From Pelotomaculum sp. (GTDB lineage Bacteria > Bacillota > Desulfotomaculia > Desulfotomaculales > Pelotomaculaceae): a stretch of 8,126 bases of DNA. The translations under genes were made by a program, and so were the position numbers. The stretch is from NCBI GenBank assembly GCA_003489345.1, contig DNIT01000230.1:33710-41835 (forward strand), written 5' to 3'. The notes beneath the pieces were generated by a model, which saw only the letters and a list, made by a program, of their open reading frames with translations, did no database searches and was not told where the DNA came from. This document shows, piece by piece, positions 1 to 6,076 of the stretch (within the stretch, counting starts at the first letter, position 1; each line of letters starts with the position of its first letter).

Positions 1-1
1 A

Positions 2-226
2 CTGGTATCCGTAACAACAACCCCGGCCTGGACTCCGTTGTTTGCATCGGCTTCCGCAGTCGTTACCGATATCGGAGGACCTTTGAGCCACAGCAGCATT
101 GTAGCTCGTGAGTACAATATCCCGGCAGTTATGGCGACCCGATCAGCCACCCGCTCCATCAAAACCGGACAAATGGTTACTGTAGACGGTAATAAAGGAA
201 CGGTAACAGTAAATGAACACCCGTAA
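2..226 (+). CDS. PEP-utilising phosphotransferase, C-terminal end (rifampicin phosphotransferase / PEP synthase type), partial
   Basis: This is the last 74 codons of a gene that enters from the left edge; the reading frame is open from base 2 to the TAA at 224-226. It carries the swivelling phosphohistidine domain of PEP-utilising enzymes. The signature GGPLSHSSIVARE is present, with the presumed phosphorylated histidine encoded at 89-91, and is followed by IPAVMAT and a TVDGNKGTV end typical of the domain terminus. In this family the histidine carries phosphate between an ATP- (or PEP-) binding domain and the substrate. The run TPAWTPLF just before the signature resembles rifampicin phosphotransferase-like proteins more than housekeeping PpsA, whose motif usually has CH before the histidine. 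The usual Gly-rich step after IPAV reads MATRSAT here, a small oddity. The gene overlaps the MFS transporter by 14 bases, so the two are probably cotranscribed and translationally coupled. The family is secure; the substrate is not. Confidence 0.85.
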   Translation: MVSVTTTPAWTPLFASASAVVTDIGGPLSHSSIVAREYNIPAVMATRSATRSIKTGQMVTVDGNKGTVTVNEHP

Positions 227-1406
227 CCCTATCCGGATTTTAAGCTTTAATCTTCTGGTGGTTTCCCTTGGTTATGGATTGGTGCTGCCCATTATACCTT
301 TCTACATTGAAAGCCTCGGTGCAGGCGGGCGTGAATTAGGGTGGCTGACGGCCGCCTATGCATTCATGCAGACAATCTGCGCGCCGTTCTGGGGGATACT
401 GTCCGACCGGATCGGGCGCAAACCTGTTTTGTGCGTTGGAATGATGGGGTACGCCGTTACCCTGTTCATGTTCGGGCTGGCGACGGAATTTTGGGTATTA
501 TTTATTGCCCGTACTCTTTCAGGAATACTTTCTTCGGCCACTATGGCCGCTGCCATGGCCTTCATTGGCGATTCCGCCTCAGAAAAAGAACGAAGTGCCG
601 GTATGGGGCAGCTGGGAGCGGCAATGGGTGTGGGCGTTATTATTGGCCCATTGGTTGGCGGTTTGCTTTCCGCCAATTCACTCTCGCTCCCTTTTTTTGT
701 TGGCGCCGGGGTGGCTTTGATGGCATTCCTGCTCGCGATTTTCGTTTTGCCTGAATCTTATTTTCCACAGACTGCCGCCGACAAAAAGATTCGCCCTGCC
801 TGGAATGTGCTGTACAAGACATTTATTGGCTCTACCGGTATTCTTCTTTTGCTCATTTTTATAATGAGTCTTGGGCAGACCGGTTTTCAGGGCATCATGG
901 GACTGTATGCAATAGATAAATTCAGCTTTGATACCAAACAGGTCGGAGCACTGTGGATGGTCATGGGAGGAATTTTTATTCTCGGTCAAGGTGTATTGAC
1001 AGGGACACTGAGCAAAAGGTTCGGTGAACCGCCTCTCATCTTAGCCGGGTTAGGTGGCAGTGCTCTCGGTTTTTTTGGAATGGCGCTTGCAGTTAACTAT
1101 TTTACTACACTTCTGGCTTTGAGTATTTTTACCTTGTCGTTGGCGCTGGCCATACCGACATTAAACGCTTACCTTTCCTCTATGGCCGGGGAACACCAGG
1201 GTACAATCATGGGTCTTAACAGTGCTGCCAACAGTCTTGGTAAGGTATTAGGTCCACTCGGTGCCGGCTACCTCTATGAAATGAATATCGAATACCCTTA
1301 TATCAGCGGAATAGGAGTCTCAATTTTAGGTTTGTTGGTTTGGGTTTGTGGGGTCAGGCTTGACAAATTGACAAACCAAAACAAAAAGGTTGAAAACTGT
1401 GAGTGA
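213..1406 (+). CDS. MFS transporter, drug-efflux (DHA1) type
   Basis: A 397-residue major facilitator superfamily protein, the normal length for a 12-helix drug:proton antiporter in the cytoplasmic membrane. Motif A, GILSDRIGRKPV, lies at about residues 61-72 in the loop between helices 2 and 3. The glycine-rich antiporter motif C, GVIIGPLVGG, lies at about 141-150 in helix 5. A central hydrophilic segment near residues 185-200 separates the two six-helix halves. The N-terminus (GLVLPIIPFY, 22-31) matches the first helix of tetracycline- and multidrug-efflux proteins such as TetA, NorA and Bmr. ATG 213 lies inside the end of the upstream phosphotransferase gene, with AAAGGAA at 194-200 as a somewhat distant ribosome binding site. 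The likely role is efflux of a drug or a small metabolite. Pairing with a phosphotransferase suggests joint resistance or detoxification, but that is inference from context. Classification as MFS is secure; the substrate cannot be read. Confidence 0.9.
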   Translation: MNTRNPIRILSFNLLVVSLGYGLVLPIIPFYIESLGAGGRELGWLTAAYAFMQTICAPFWGILSDRIGRKPVLCVGMMGYAVTLFMFGLATEFWVLFIARTLSGILSSATMAAAMAFIGDSASEKERSAGMGQLGAAMGVGVIIGPLVGGLLSANSLSLPFFVGAGVALMAFLLAIFVLPESYFPQTAADKKIRPAWNVLYKTFIGSTGILLLLIFIMSLGQTGFQGIMGLYAIDKFSFDTKQVGALWMVMGGIFILGQGVLTGTLSKRFGEPPLILAGLGGSALGFFGMALAVNYFTTLLALSIFTLSLALAIPTLNAYLSSMAGEHQGTIMGLNSAANSLGKVLGPLGAGYLYEMNIEYPYISGIGVSILGLLVWVCGVRLDKLTNQNKKVENCE

Positions 1407-1760
1407 TAAGGTGCCTATGAATGATTTGAGTTTATTGGTCATGTTTTATAGAAGGAATGAGCAAGAACCTGTTGAGGGTGTAGTTGATATACGAGTTTCA
1501 GCGCTTTCTAATTTAACTACAGATACAGAGATTGGGATCGGTGGTTCTTTGAAATTTATTGTGAACAACTATGACGAAGTCTTTGGTTACAAGCATCAAG
1601 GGATCAAGGAAAGTATTATAATATTTTCGTTACCGGAGTAAATAAAGTGGAATATGGATCTCCAGAAAAATACATTTTGTATTACCCCGAACTAAGTTTT
1701 GGCGTTAAAAACAACAAAATAACACAAATAACTTTATCCAACCAACAACGGCGTCCTTAA
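1399..1760 (+). pseudogene. Frameshifted small gene, remnant of an unknown family
   Basis: The frame from GTG 1399 (AAAAGG just upstream, 8-base overlap with the transporter stop) gives about 80 residues and stops at 1639-1641. The frame one base back is open from 1575 and continues with VEYGSPEKYILYYPELSFGV and then KNNKITQITL, stopping at 1758-1760, only ten bases before the terminator. Joined, the two halves read like one domain: IGIGGSLKFIVNNYDEVFGY, a linker, a YILYYPELSFGV strand, and a KNNKITQITL end. This order (IGIG-x-SL, a helix, then a strand ending in NNKIxxI) is common in small Firmicute lipoprotein domains. A single-base deletion between roughly 1600 and 1635 would explain the split. 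No signal peptide is seen, so the 5' part may be missing too. ATG 1417, with GATAAGG upstream, is an alternative start. No function is assigned. A programmed frameshift is possible but no good slippery heptamer was found. Confidence 0.55.
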
Positions 1761-1770
1761 AAATAATAAT

Positions 1771-1806
1771 TAACCGGGCCATAGATCAATATCGCCCGGT
1801 TATTTT
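1771..1806 (+). terminator. Intrinsic terminator of the phosphotransferase-MFS unit
   Basis: A perfect 9-bp stem, TAACCGGGC (1771-1779) with GCCCGGTTA (1794-1802), and a 14-base loop is followed by TTTT, then G and more T. An A/T-rich upstream flank (AAATAATAAT) could let it work for the opposite strand too. It closes the left operon just after the frameshifted gene. Confidence 0.85.
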
Positions 1807-1877
1807 GTGTTTTACGGAACGTAGCAGTGATGGGGAGCCCAACCCGGTCGTTCAATATATATTTAGTCTACGCTCCG

Positions 1878-1954
1878 GATAGGTATCTACTAAAGTATTA
1901 CCTATAGCTTATTATTTTTTGGGGTATTTCGGTACAGTACCAGTGATAGGTAAT
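1878..1954. repeat. Three-part repeat GATAGGTA / ATTACCTAT / GATAGGTA
   Basis: GATAGGTA occurs at 1878-1885 and again at 1945-1952. Between them ATTACCTAT (1897-1905) is its inverted copy. The middle copy can pair with the left one (7 bp) or with the right one (9 bp, ATTACCTAT with ATAGGTAAT at 1946-1954), so two exclusive hairpins are possible. A further small palindrome, GGTACAGTACC, lies at 1931-1941, and a run of six T lies at 1915-1920. Either a switchable RNA leader or a set of protein half-sites would fit. Confidence 0.6.
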
Positions 1955-2065
1955 TGGAGAGGGCGGTAAACAGCTTGAGAAAAAGTCTTGTAAAAGGTGT
2001 CGTTGTTCTTATCTTGTTTTATATAAATGAGATTATGAAGATTGAGGTTTATCTGTCACATTCTA

Positions 2066-2155
2066 TACATGGGGTCCCCTTGTACACACCAAAAAGGCAT
2101 TGCCTTGGATTTACCAGGGAGTGATATTCCCTATTGTTCCTCTGCATGGGTGTGT
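2066..2155. repeat. Nested inverted repeats, possible folded RNA
   Basis: TACATGGGG (2066-2074) pairs with CCCCTTGTA (2076-2084) around a one-base centre, with one T-T mismatch. ACACACC (2084-2090) can pair with GGTGTGT (2149-2155). Inside that pair lie AAGGC-ATT-GCCTT (2094-2106) and AGGGA (2116-2120) with TCCCT (2128-2132). The layout is that of a closing stem enclosing two hairpins. It matches no riboswitch that I recognise. Confidence 0.45.
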
Positions 2156-2246
2156 CCCAGCCGAATTGAATCATAATATTGTAATATTTTTAAAGAAATT
2201 TACACTTACACCATCCGTCCTAACTGTTTTTTGCATCATATTATAT

Positions 2247-2259
2247 GAGGGGGGGGAAG
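2247..2259 (+). promoter_or_regulatory. Ribosome binding region with a run of eight G
   Basis: The sequence GAGGGGGGGGAAG sits just before GTG 2264; the G run is 2249-2256. It supplies an AGGGG-like Shine-Dalgarno, but an eight-base G run is prone to slippage, and changing its length would change spacing to the start codon. An ATG at 2260 in another frame gives only four codons. Confidence 0.55.
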
Positions 2260-2263
2260 ATGA

Positions 2264-2848
2264 GTGATCAATAAAAGTGAACAATGCATCACACCTGAAA
2301 TGGTGTCGCGTATTTGTTCAGGAGATATTTCTGCTTATGAAGAATTTGTTCGAGGCCAGTGGGCCACCGCCGTGCGCACCTGTTGGCTGGTTTTACGCAA
2401 CGTATATGACGCGGAAGAAGCTGCACAAAACGCTTTCGTCAACTTATATAAGTTTCGGTGCCAGCTAAAAGATCCCGATAAGTTTCGCATATGGTTTTAT
2501 CAGATTTTATTGAACGCGGCGCGCCAACAATGGCGCCGCCAGCCGAATACTTCAGCCGTGCCTTCCATAGAGGTATCAGAACCAGCGGATAAAATTGACC
2601 AGGCAGAAACCAGAATTGCTGTGCGAGAAGCCATGTGCAGCCTGGGTAAGCCGGAAAGGATCGCACTGGTTTTATGTTACTTTTGCGATTTAACCGACAG
2701 AGAAGCATCAATTGTGGCAGGTTGGCATCTTGGTACATATAAGTGGCGACTTGCCAAGGCCCGCCGTCAGATTGCCAAACGGCTGCAAGACGGACAAGCG
2801 TTAAAAGACGAGTATGATAAAGGAGTGAAGGAATCATGGATGAAATGA
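2264..2848 (+). CDS. ECF-type RNA polymerase sigma factor (sigma-70 family)
   Basis: A 194-residue protein, the usual ECF size. It contains only sigma regions 2 and 4 and should direct RNA polymerase to a small set of promoters. Region 2 spans about residues 14-92: SGDISAYEEFV is the typical start, YDAEEAAQNAFVNLYK (48-63) corresponds to the core-binding 2.2 segment, and FRIWFYQILLNAARQQWRR (74-92) to regions 2.3-2.4. A polar linker (93-115) follows, then region 4 at about 120-176. There ALVLCYFCDLTDREASIVAG and WRLAKARRQIAKRL form the helix-turn-helix, although the usual GTVKSRL turn reads GTYKWRL. GTG 2264 is chosen as start because the next in-frame ATG (2300) has no ribosome binding site. 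The last 13 bases overlap the downstream membrane protein gene, the common arrangement for a sigma factor and its anti-sigma factor. The sigma should be held inactive at the membrane until a signal arrives; the signal is unknown. Confidence 0.9.
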   Translation: MINKSEQCITPEMVSRICSGDISAYEEFVRGQWATAVRTCWLVLRNVYDAEEAAQNAFVNLYKFRCQLKDPDKFRIWFYQILLNAARQQWRRQPNTSAVPSIEVSEPADKIDQAETRIAVREAMCSLGKPERIALVLCYFCDLTDREASIVAGWHLGTYKWRLAKARRQIAKRLQDGQALKDEYDKGVKESWMK

Positions 2849-3873
2849 TCAGACAAGAAATATACAAAGAGGCCGATCGTTGCCCGGTTCAATCCATTCC
2901 TTGGGAAAATATTCGTGATCGAATCTTTGACAACACGAGCTTTAATACATCTTTTCAGAAGAAGGCGGTAATCGGCAAAATCTGTTGCAGCTTTGCCGCC
3001 GTGGTTGCAATCGGCTGCCTTTTGGTCATGTCCGGTTTTATCTTCCCGGTTATAGCCAGGGCGCTGGAGCGGATTCCCGTCATCAATGCGGTGTTTAATT
3101 TTGTCGAAGACAGGGGAATTCAAAATGCAATGGATAAAGGGTTCGTTACCAAACCAAACTTGACGGCCACGGACAAAGATATTTCTGTCACCATTACAGG
3201 TGTGTTGTATGACGAGGGGAGGATCGATATTGGCTATACAGTCACGACTTCCAGACCTGACCTTAGTCCTGAAACTTTCCCCGGAGATTTGATCATTCCT
3301 TTAGGAGCCCCGGGAATGCCGGGAATGGAGTTTTTTGCCAATGGTAAGCCTATTCAGAATACTACGCAAGCGACGTGTGAAAAAGCGGATAACGGCCGGG
3401 TTGGATTGGTGGAAATCTACCCCAGTGATGATTTACCTGAAGCATTCAACCTGGAGGTGGCGATTTATCAAATCGGAAAGGAACAAGGAGAATGGCTGCT
3501 TGGGCCGATTCCTGTGTCGAGGAAAGACACAGATGCGGCCACCAGGACATTTTCACCAATGAAAAAAGAGACATTTGGAGAAACCTCTGTTATGGTAAAA
3601 GAAGTAAAGATTTCTCCGTTAAGCATGCTAATCGAATATGAATCAATTCGGCCACTTACAGAGGAATTTTATTTTAGTGCTGTAATGGACGATAAAGGAA
3701 ATAATATCCCGCAATGCGCTTCGATAAGACTGAGCCACCAAATTAAAGGAGATACGAAAATTACGGTTGCCCGATTAGTATGTGAGGCACCCAAAAATAT
3801 ACCAGAATTTCTTGTTCTTGTTCCTCACACAGCCGGCAGCCAACAGCAAAACATAAAAATTCCACTAAAATAA
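2836..3873 (+). CDS. DUF4179-type membrane-anchored anti-sigma protein
   Basis: A 345-residue single-pass protein, presumed to bind the preceding sigma factor through its N-terminal cytoplasmic tail (1-42) and to sense with its outer part. One membrane helix spans about residues 45-71 (VIGKICCSFAAVVAIGCLLV and onward). Right after it, ALERIPVINAVFNFVEDRG (76-94) is the hallmark start of DUF4179 proteins, continuing into beta-rich sequence with ISVTITGVLYDEGRIDIGY (116-134). The C-terminal third, from FGETSVMVKEVKISPLSMLI, resembles the DUF5643-like domain often paired with DUF4179. The tail lacks the HxxxCxxC zinc motif of ZAS anti-sigma factors, so binding must use another fold. ATG 2836 follows AAAGGAG (2819-2825) and sits inside the sigma gene, implying translational coupling. 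Family assignment is from recognisable motifs; the anti-sigma role is inferred from family and gene order. Confidence 0.85.
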   Translation: MDEMIRQEIYKEADRCPVQSIPWENIRDRIFDNTSFNTSFQKKAVIGKICCSFAAVVAIGCLLVMSGFIFPVIARALERIPVINAVFNFVEDRGIQNAMDKGFVTKPNLTATDKDISVTITGVLYDEGRIDIGYTVTTSRPDLSPETFPGDLIIPLGAPGMPGMEFFANGKPIQNTTQATCEKADNGRVGLVEIYPSDDLPEAFNLEVAIYQIGKEQGEWLLGPIPVSRKDTDAATRTFSPMKKETFGETSVMVKEVKISPLSMLIEYESIRPLTEEFYFSAVMDDKGNNIPQCASIRLSHQIKGDTKITVARLVCEAPKNIPEFLVLVPHTAGSQQQNIKIPLK

Positions 3874-3960
3874 TGAGCATCCTTAAAGTATTGTGTTTAG
3901 ATTTTATGAAGTTGTTTTCCTCTGCTGGACAAAAAAACCGTAGTGCCGAATCTTGGTAAA

Positions 3961-4012
3961 GCCGAGCGGCAAAACTCAAATTGAGCATAATGGAAAGCTA
4001 ATTTCAAATTAG
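3961..4012. repeat. Three small palindromes in a row
   Basis: GCC-GAGC-GGC (3961-3970), CTCAA-A-TTGAG (3975-3985) and CTAATTT-C-AAATTAG (3998-4012) follow each other closely downstream of the anti-sigma gene and lead into the terminator hairpin at 4023-4064. They are exact palindromes of 3, 5 and 7 bp arms. They could be processing sites, protein sites or the decayed end of an insertion. Confidence 0.55.
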
Positions 4013-4018
4013 TCAAAC

Positions 4019-4069
4019 AAAAAAACGGGTCGTGATAACCGTTGTCGGCTACCGCGCCCCGTTTCTTTT
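4019..4069. terminator. Strong hairpin, two-way terminator after the sigma/anti-sigma operon
   Basis: A 19-base arm (4023-4041) pairs with 4046-4064 around a TTGT loop. The outer AAACGGG/CCCGTTT part is perfect and the inner part has three mismatches. TTTCTTTT follows on the plus strand, and seven A precede it (4019-4025), which become a run of T for transcription from the right. It most likely ends the sigma/anti-sigma transcript about 150 bases past the stop and shields it from the other side. Confidence 0.65.
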
Positions 4070-4301
4070 GCTTATTGGCTCTTGCGTTCATACTTCCAGT
4101 GTATAGGCGTTGGTATTTCAAATTATCTGGATGAATAGAAGAATAGGCTTTTCCCATGTCTTAGCATGATTTATCGTCGGCCACCAATCAATATTTGAAA
4201 TAAAGGCTTAGAACTTTGCTGTCCTGCCCGGTATGTACCACAAAGATATGTTAATACCTCTGCCGGTGTGGGGAACAAAGAATAAGGAATAATTGTTTTT
4301 T

Positions 4302-4341
4302 AATGATAGACTACTCTACTGATGGTTTAGTTTTTATCATT
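4302..4341. repeat. Inverted repeat AATGATA / TATCATT
   Basis: AATGATA (4302-4308) and TATCATT (4335-4341) are perfect inverted copies 26 bases apart, just upstream of the promoter candidate of the XRE membrane gene. They could be operator half-sites for that regulator or simply an A/T-rich coincidence. Confidence 0.35.
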
Positions 4342-4355
4342 CAACCAAGAGCCGA

Positions 4356-4385
4356 TTGTTTATTAGGATTGAAAAAGGGTATTAT
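4356..4385 (+). promoter_or_regulatory. Candidate sigma-A promoter of the membrane-linked XRE gene
   Basis: TTGTTT (4356-4361) and TATTAT (4380-4385) are separated by 18 bases, matching TTGACA four of six and TATAAT five of six. Transcription would start near 4392 and give a leader of about 28 bases containing AGGGAG, then ATG 4420. Confidence 0.45.
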
Positions 4386-4419
4386 CAGAACACAGACAAG
4401 GCAGGGAGTTGGCAATTGA

Positions 4420-5346
4420 ATGATTAATGAGGGTTTTTCAAAGATGGCTCAATTTATTTCAGAATTGAGAAAAGAAAAAAAACTAACCCAAAAAGAATTA
4501 GCGGAACAATTGGGGGTTACAGATAAAGCAGTATCAAAATGGGAACGCGGGTTAAGTTGCCCCGACATCTCGCTATTGTCAAAACTCTCTCATGTTTTAG
4601 GGGTAACAATAAGTGAATTGTTAAACGGTAAAAAAGCGGAGCCATCTGCTCCGGATGTAGATGCTATCGTTGAAGCAACACTTCAATATGCTGATACCGC
4701 GACAAAGAGTGTAATCGCTAAAAACGCAGGATGGAAATATGTAGCCATAGTGTCTGTAGTCTTTCTATTGAGCGTCCTTATTTTAATTGCCTGCATTTCG
4801 GCTATTGATGGAGGCTTGGCATGGCATCTTCTACCTTTAAGGACAACAGTGTTTATTTGGCTGGCCGTGATGTTAGGAGTATTTGTTATGGGAAAAAGTA
4901 AGATAGCTTCTTTATTGCTCTGTGGATTTTTTATTTATATAATAACATTTTATTATTCTTCTTTGAATCTAGCTACGACAAGAGATATTAGCGTCTATGG
5001 GGTATTTAATGGATTTCAAAATGCCTACCTTCCTCACTACACGATCGTTTTAGTCATGTTTATCGTTTCTATCGCAGTGGTGGTGATTTCATTCTGGATT
5101 CAAAACAAAAAGATCTCTGATGATAAGGTTTTTCTTTTTGTAGCAGTAAATATAACCATTATGATATTATCCGAACTTACCTTGCAGTCAATGGTGGATT
5201 ATGTTGATATCAACGGTCTGGGCATAAATCCAAAATTTACAATTCTTTCAATACTAACGTTCTTGATGAATTGCGTTTCGCTGGCCATGTTGGCAAAACG
5301 TCACAGAAGACAGATTGCAGAGTTGTCGAAGGCAGGTAAAGATTAA
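4420..5346 (+). CDS. XRE-family DNA-binding protein fused to a six-helix membrane domain
   Basis: A 308-residue protein with an N-terminal helix-turn-helix and a C-terminal membrane region. Residues 11-70 form the Cro/CI-type domain. TQKELAEQLGVTDKAVSKWE (23-42) holds the helix-turn-helix and is followed by RGLSCPDISLLSKLSHVLGV and SELLNG, a very common Firmicute version. A linker (71-105) precedes hydrophobic helices at about 107-127, 142-158, 161-181, 207-227, 236-256 and 272-293, and a basic tail follows. The regulator would be tethered to the membrane and could control genes in response to membrane state or a membrane ligand. The membrane part matches no family I can name. ATG 4420 has AGGGAG upstream at about 11 bases; ATG 4444 (MAQFISELRKEK) is an alternative with GAGGG before it. 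The gene stands alone between its own promoter and terminator. Fold assignments are secure, targets unknown. Confidence 0.85.
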   Translation: MINEGFSKMAQFISELRKEKKLTQKELAEQLGVTDKAVSKWERGLSCPDISLLSKLSHVLGVTISELLNGKKAEPSAPDVDAIVEATLQYADTATKSVIAKNAGWKYVAIVSVVFLLSVLILIACISAIDGGLAWHLLPLRTTVFIWLAVMLGVFVMGKSKIASLLLCGFFIYIITFYYSSLNLATTRDISVYGVFNGFQNAYLPHYTIVLVMFIVSIAVVVISFWIQNKKISDDKVFLFVAVNITIMILSELTLQSMVDYVDINGLGINPKFTILSILTFLMNCVSLAMLAKRHRRQIAELSKAGKD

Positions 5347-5415
5347 CCTTGATGCACCTAACTATTTAAATAGATAAATAGAGCCATATCATCCGATAAG
5401 AGGGAGAAGAAGACG

Positions 5416-5456
5416 GGAGCGCGACGGCCATGAACGGCCATTACGCTCCTTTTTTT
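5416..5456 (+). terminator. Intrinsic terminator of the membrane-linked XRE gene
   Basis: GGAGCG (5416-5421) pairs with CGCTCC (5444-5449), with an inner GGCC (5426-5429) to GGCC (5436-5439) stem, followed immediately by seven T (5450-5456). It acts in the plus direction, about 70 bases after the stop. Confidence 0.9.
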
Positions 5457-5508
5457 ATGAGGCAAATGCGCCCCTTCGGCATCTAGAGGAAATCACCGTC
5501 CAAACCAA

Positions 5509-5535
5509 GCTGCTCTGCTTCCGGCAAGGAGCAGC
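5509..5535. repeat. Hairpin GCTGCTC / GAGCAGC downstream of the small XRE gene
   Basis: A perfect 7-bp inverted repeat (5509-5515 with 5529-5535), with an inner TGC/GCA pair. It lies about 65 bases beyond the stop of the minus-strand regulator but has no T-run on that side, so it would not be a standard terminator. It may protect the 3' end of that transcript. Confidence 0.4.
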
Positions 5536-5599
5536 CTGTGCATCAGAGAGGAAATGGAAGGATACAAACGGATTGTTTTGGCGCATACCGACCGCGCTT

Positions 5600-5854
5600 T
5601 TAATTATTCCGCTTTTTCCTTAATAATTCTTCAACAGAAATATCCAATGCTTTAGCAATAGCTACGATCTCATAATCCTGGACAAGACGGTATTGTCCTT
5701 CAAGGCGAGAAAGACTCGTCGCGCTGATATCCAAGCCCATAGTTTGCAGTTTCGCGAGAAAATCCTTCTGCTTTATATTCTTTGCCTTCCGCAGGGCAAC
5801 AACCTTGGCTCCGATTATGTTTTTGTTGCCGGGCGGGCTCTTTCGTGGTTTCAT
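5600..5854 (-). CDS. Small XRE-family transcriptional regulator
   Basis: An 84-residue protein that is essentially one Cro/CI-type DNA-binding domain. Counting from the ATG, NIIGAKVVALRKAKNIKQKD (about 12-31) forms the first helices, and LQTMGLDISATSLSRLEGQY (about 36-55) the helix-turn-helix with its recognition helix. DYEIVAIAKALDISVEELL closes the domain in the form usual for phage- and element-type repressors. The start is taken as ATG (complement of 5852-5854) because GAGG (complement of 5863-5866) lies eight bases before it; an in-frame GTG at 5863 would add three residues but overlaps that site. It has no sensor domain, so it probably acts as a dimeric repressor. Three TTTTAcTGCG half-sites lie 50-105 bases upstream, consistent with control of its own promoter and perhaps of the divergent gene at 6077. 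It points away from its neighbours and has no obvious operon partner. Confidence 0.85.
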   Translation of the reverse strand: MKPRKSPPGNKNIIGAKVVALRKAKNIKQKDFLAKLQTMGLDISATSLSRLEGQYRLVQDYEIVAIAKALDISVEELLRKKRNN

Positions 5855-5904
5855 ACTTCGCACCTCACTGATCTTCTCATCAATTTTATGTGAGGGTACG
5901 ATAG

Positions 5905-5959
5905 TTTTAATGCGAAATCCGCAGTAAAATAAAAAATAAATCGATATTCGCAGTAAAAT
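5905..5959. promoter_or_regulatory. Operator with three TTTTAcTGCG half-sites
   Basis: On the plus strand TTTTAATGCG (5905-5914) faces CGCAGTAAAA (5920-5929) across five bases, a 10-bp inverted repeat with a single mismatch. CGCAGTAAAAT (5920-5930) is repeated exactly at 5949-5959, 29 bases on. The cluster lies between the minus-strand XRE gene and the divergent 62-codon gene, where an operator of the XRE repressor is expected. No clean promoter hexamers were identified nearby. Confidence 0.65.
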
Positions 5960-6076
5960 TAACAGGATTCAACATAAGATGACGTTCCACGGGACGCAGG
6001 CACAGCAAACTGCATTATGGGTGATGAATACACTCCATTCTTATCCAGCTTAAAATTACACAAAGGAGATTTAAGC

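Larger units (their letters stand above)
1807..2263. other. Gene-free stretch with inverted repeats upstream of the sigma factor
   Basis: No coding frame with a ribosome binding site or family resemblance was found on either strand. The stretch holds two groups of inverted repeats, listed separately at 1878-1954 and 2066-2155. The final 100 bases are A/T-rich and must contain the promoter of the sigma factor gene, but no convincing hexamer pair or ECF-type promoter (AAC at -35 with CGT at -10 at proper spacing) could be picked out. Confidence 0.6.
4065..4419. other. Gene-free stretch before the membrane-linked XRE regulator
   Basis: No supportable gene lies on the plus strand. On the minus strand a frame at 4157 down to 3897 is open for 86 codons. 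Part of it (NLKYQRLYTGSMNARANKQKKR) vaguely recalls the C-terminal end of DDE transposases, which often read YKRLY followed by ERxNKRxK, but the acidic catalytic residue and the ribosome binding site are absent. The frame also runs through the hairpin at 4023-4064, so it is at best a decayed remnant. The right half holds an inverted repeat and a promoter, listed separately. Confidence 0.4.

Noticed and set aside
2160..2230. ECF-type autoregulated promoter before the sigma gene
   Set aside because: TGTAATATTT and a CGTC are present, but 26 bases apart instead of about 16, so the spacing does not fit.
2439..2867. Minus-strand 142-codon frame over the sigma factor gene
   Set aside because: It is a shadow of the sigma factor: no ribosome binding site, no family resemblance, and the plus strand carries a clear conserved protein.
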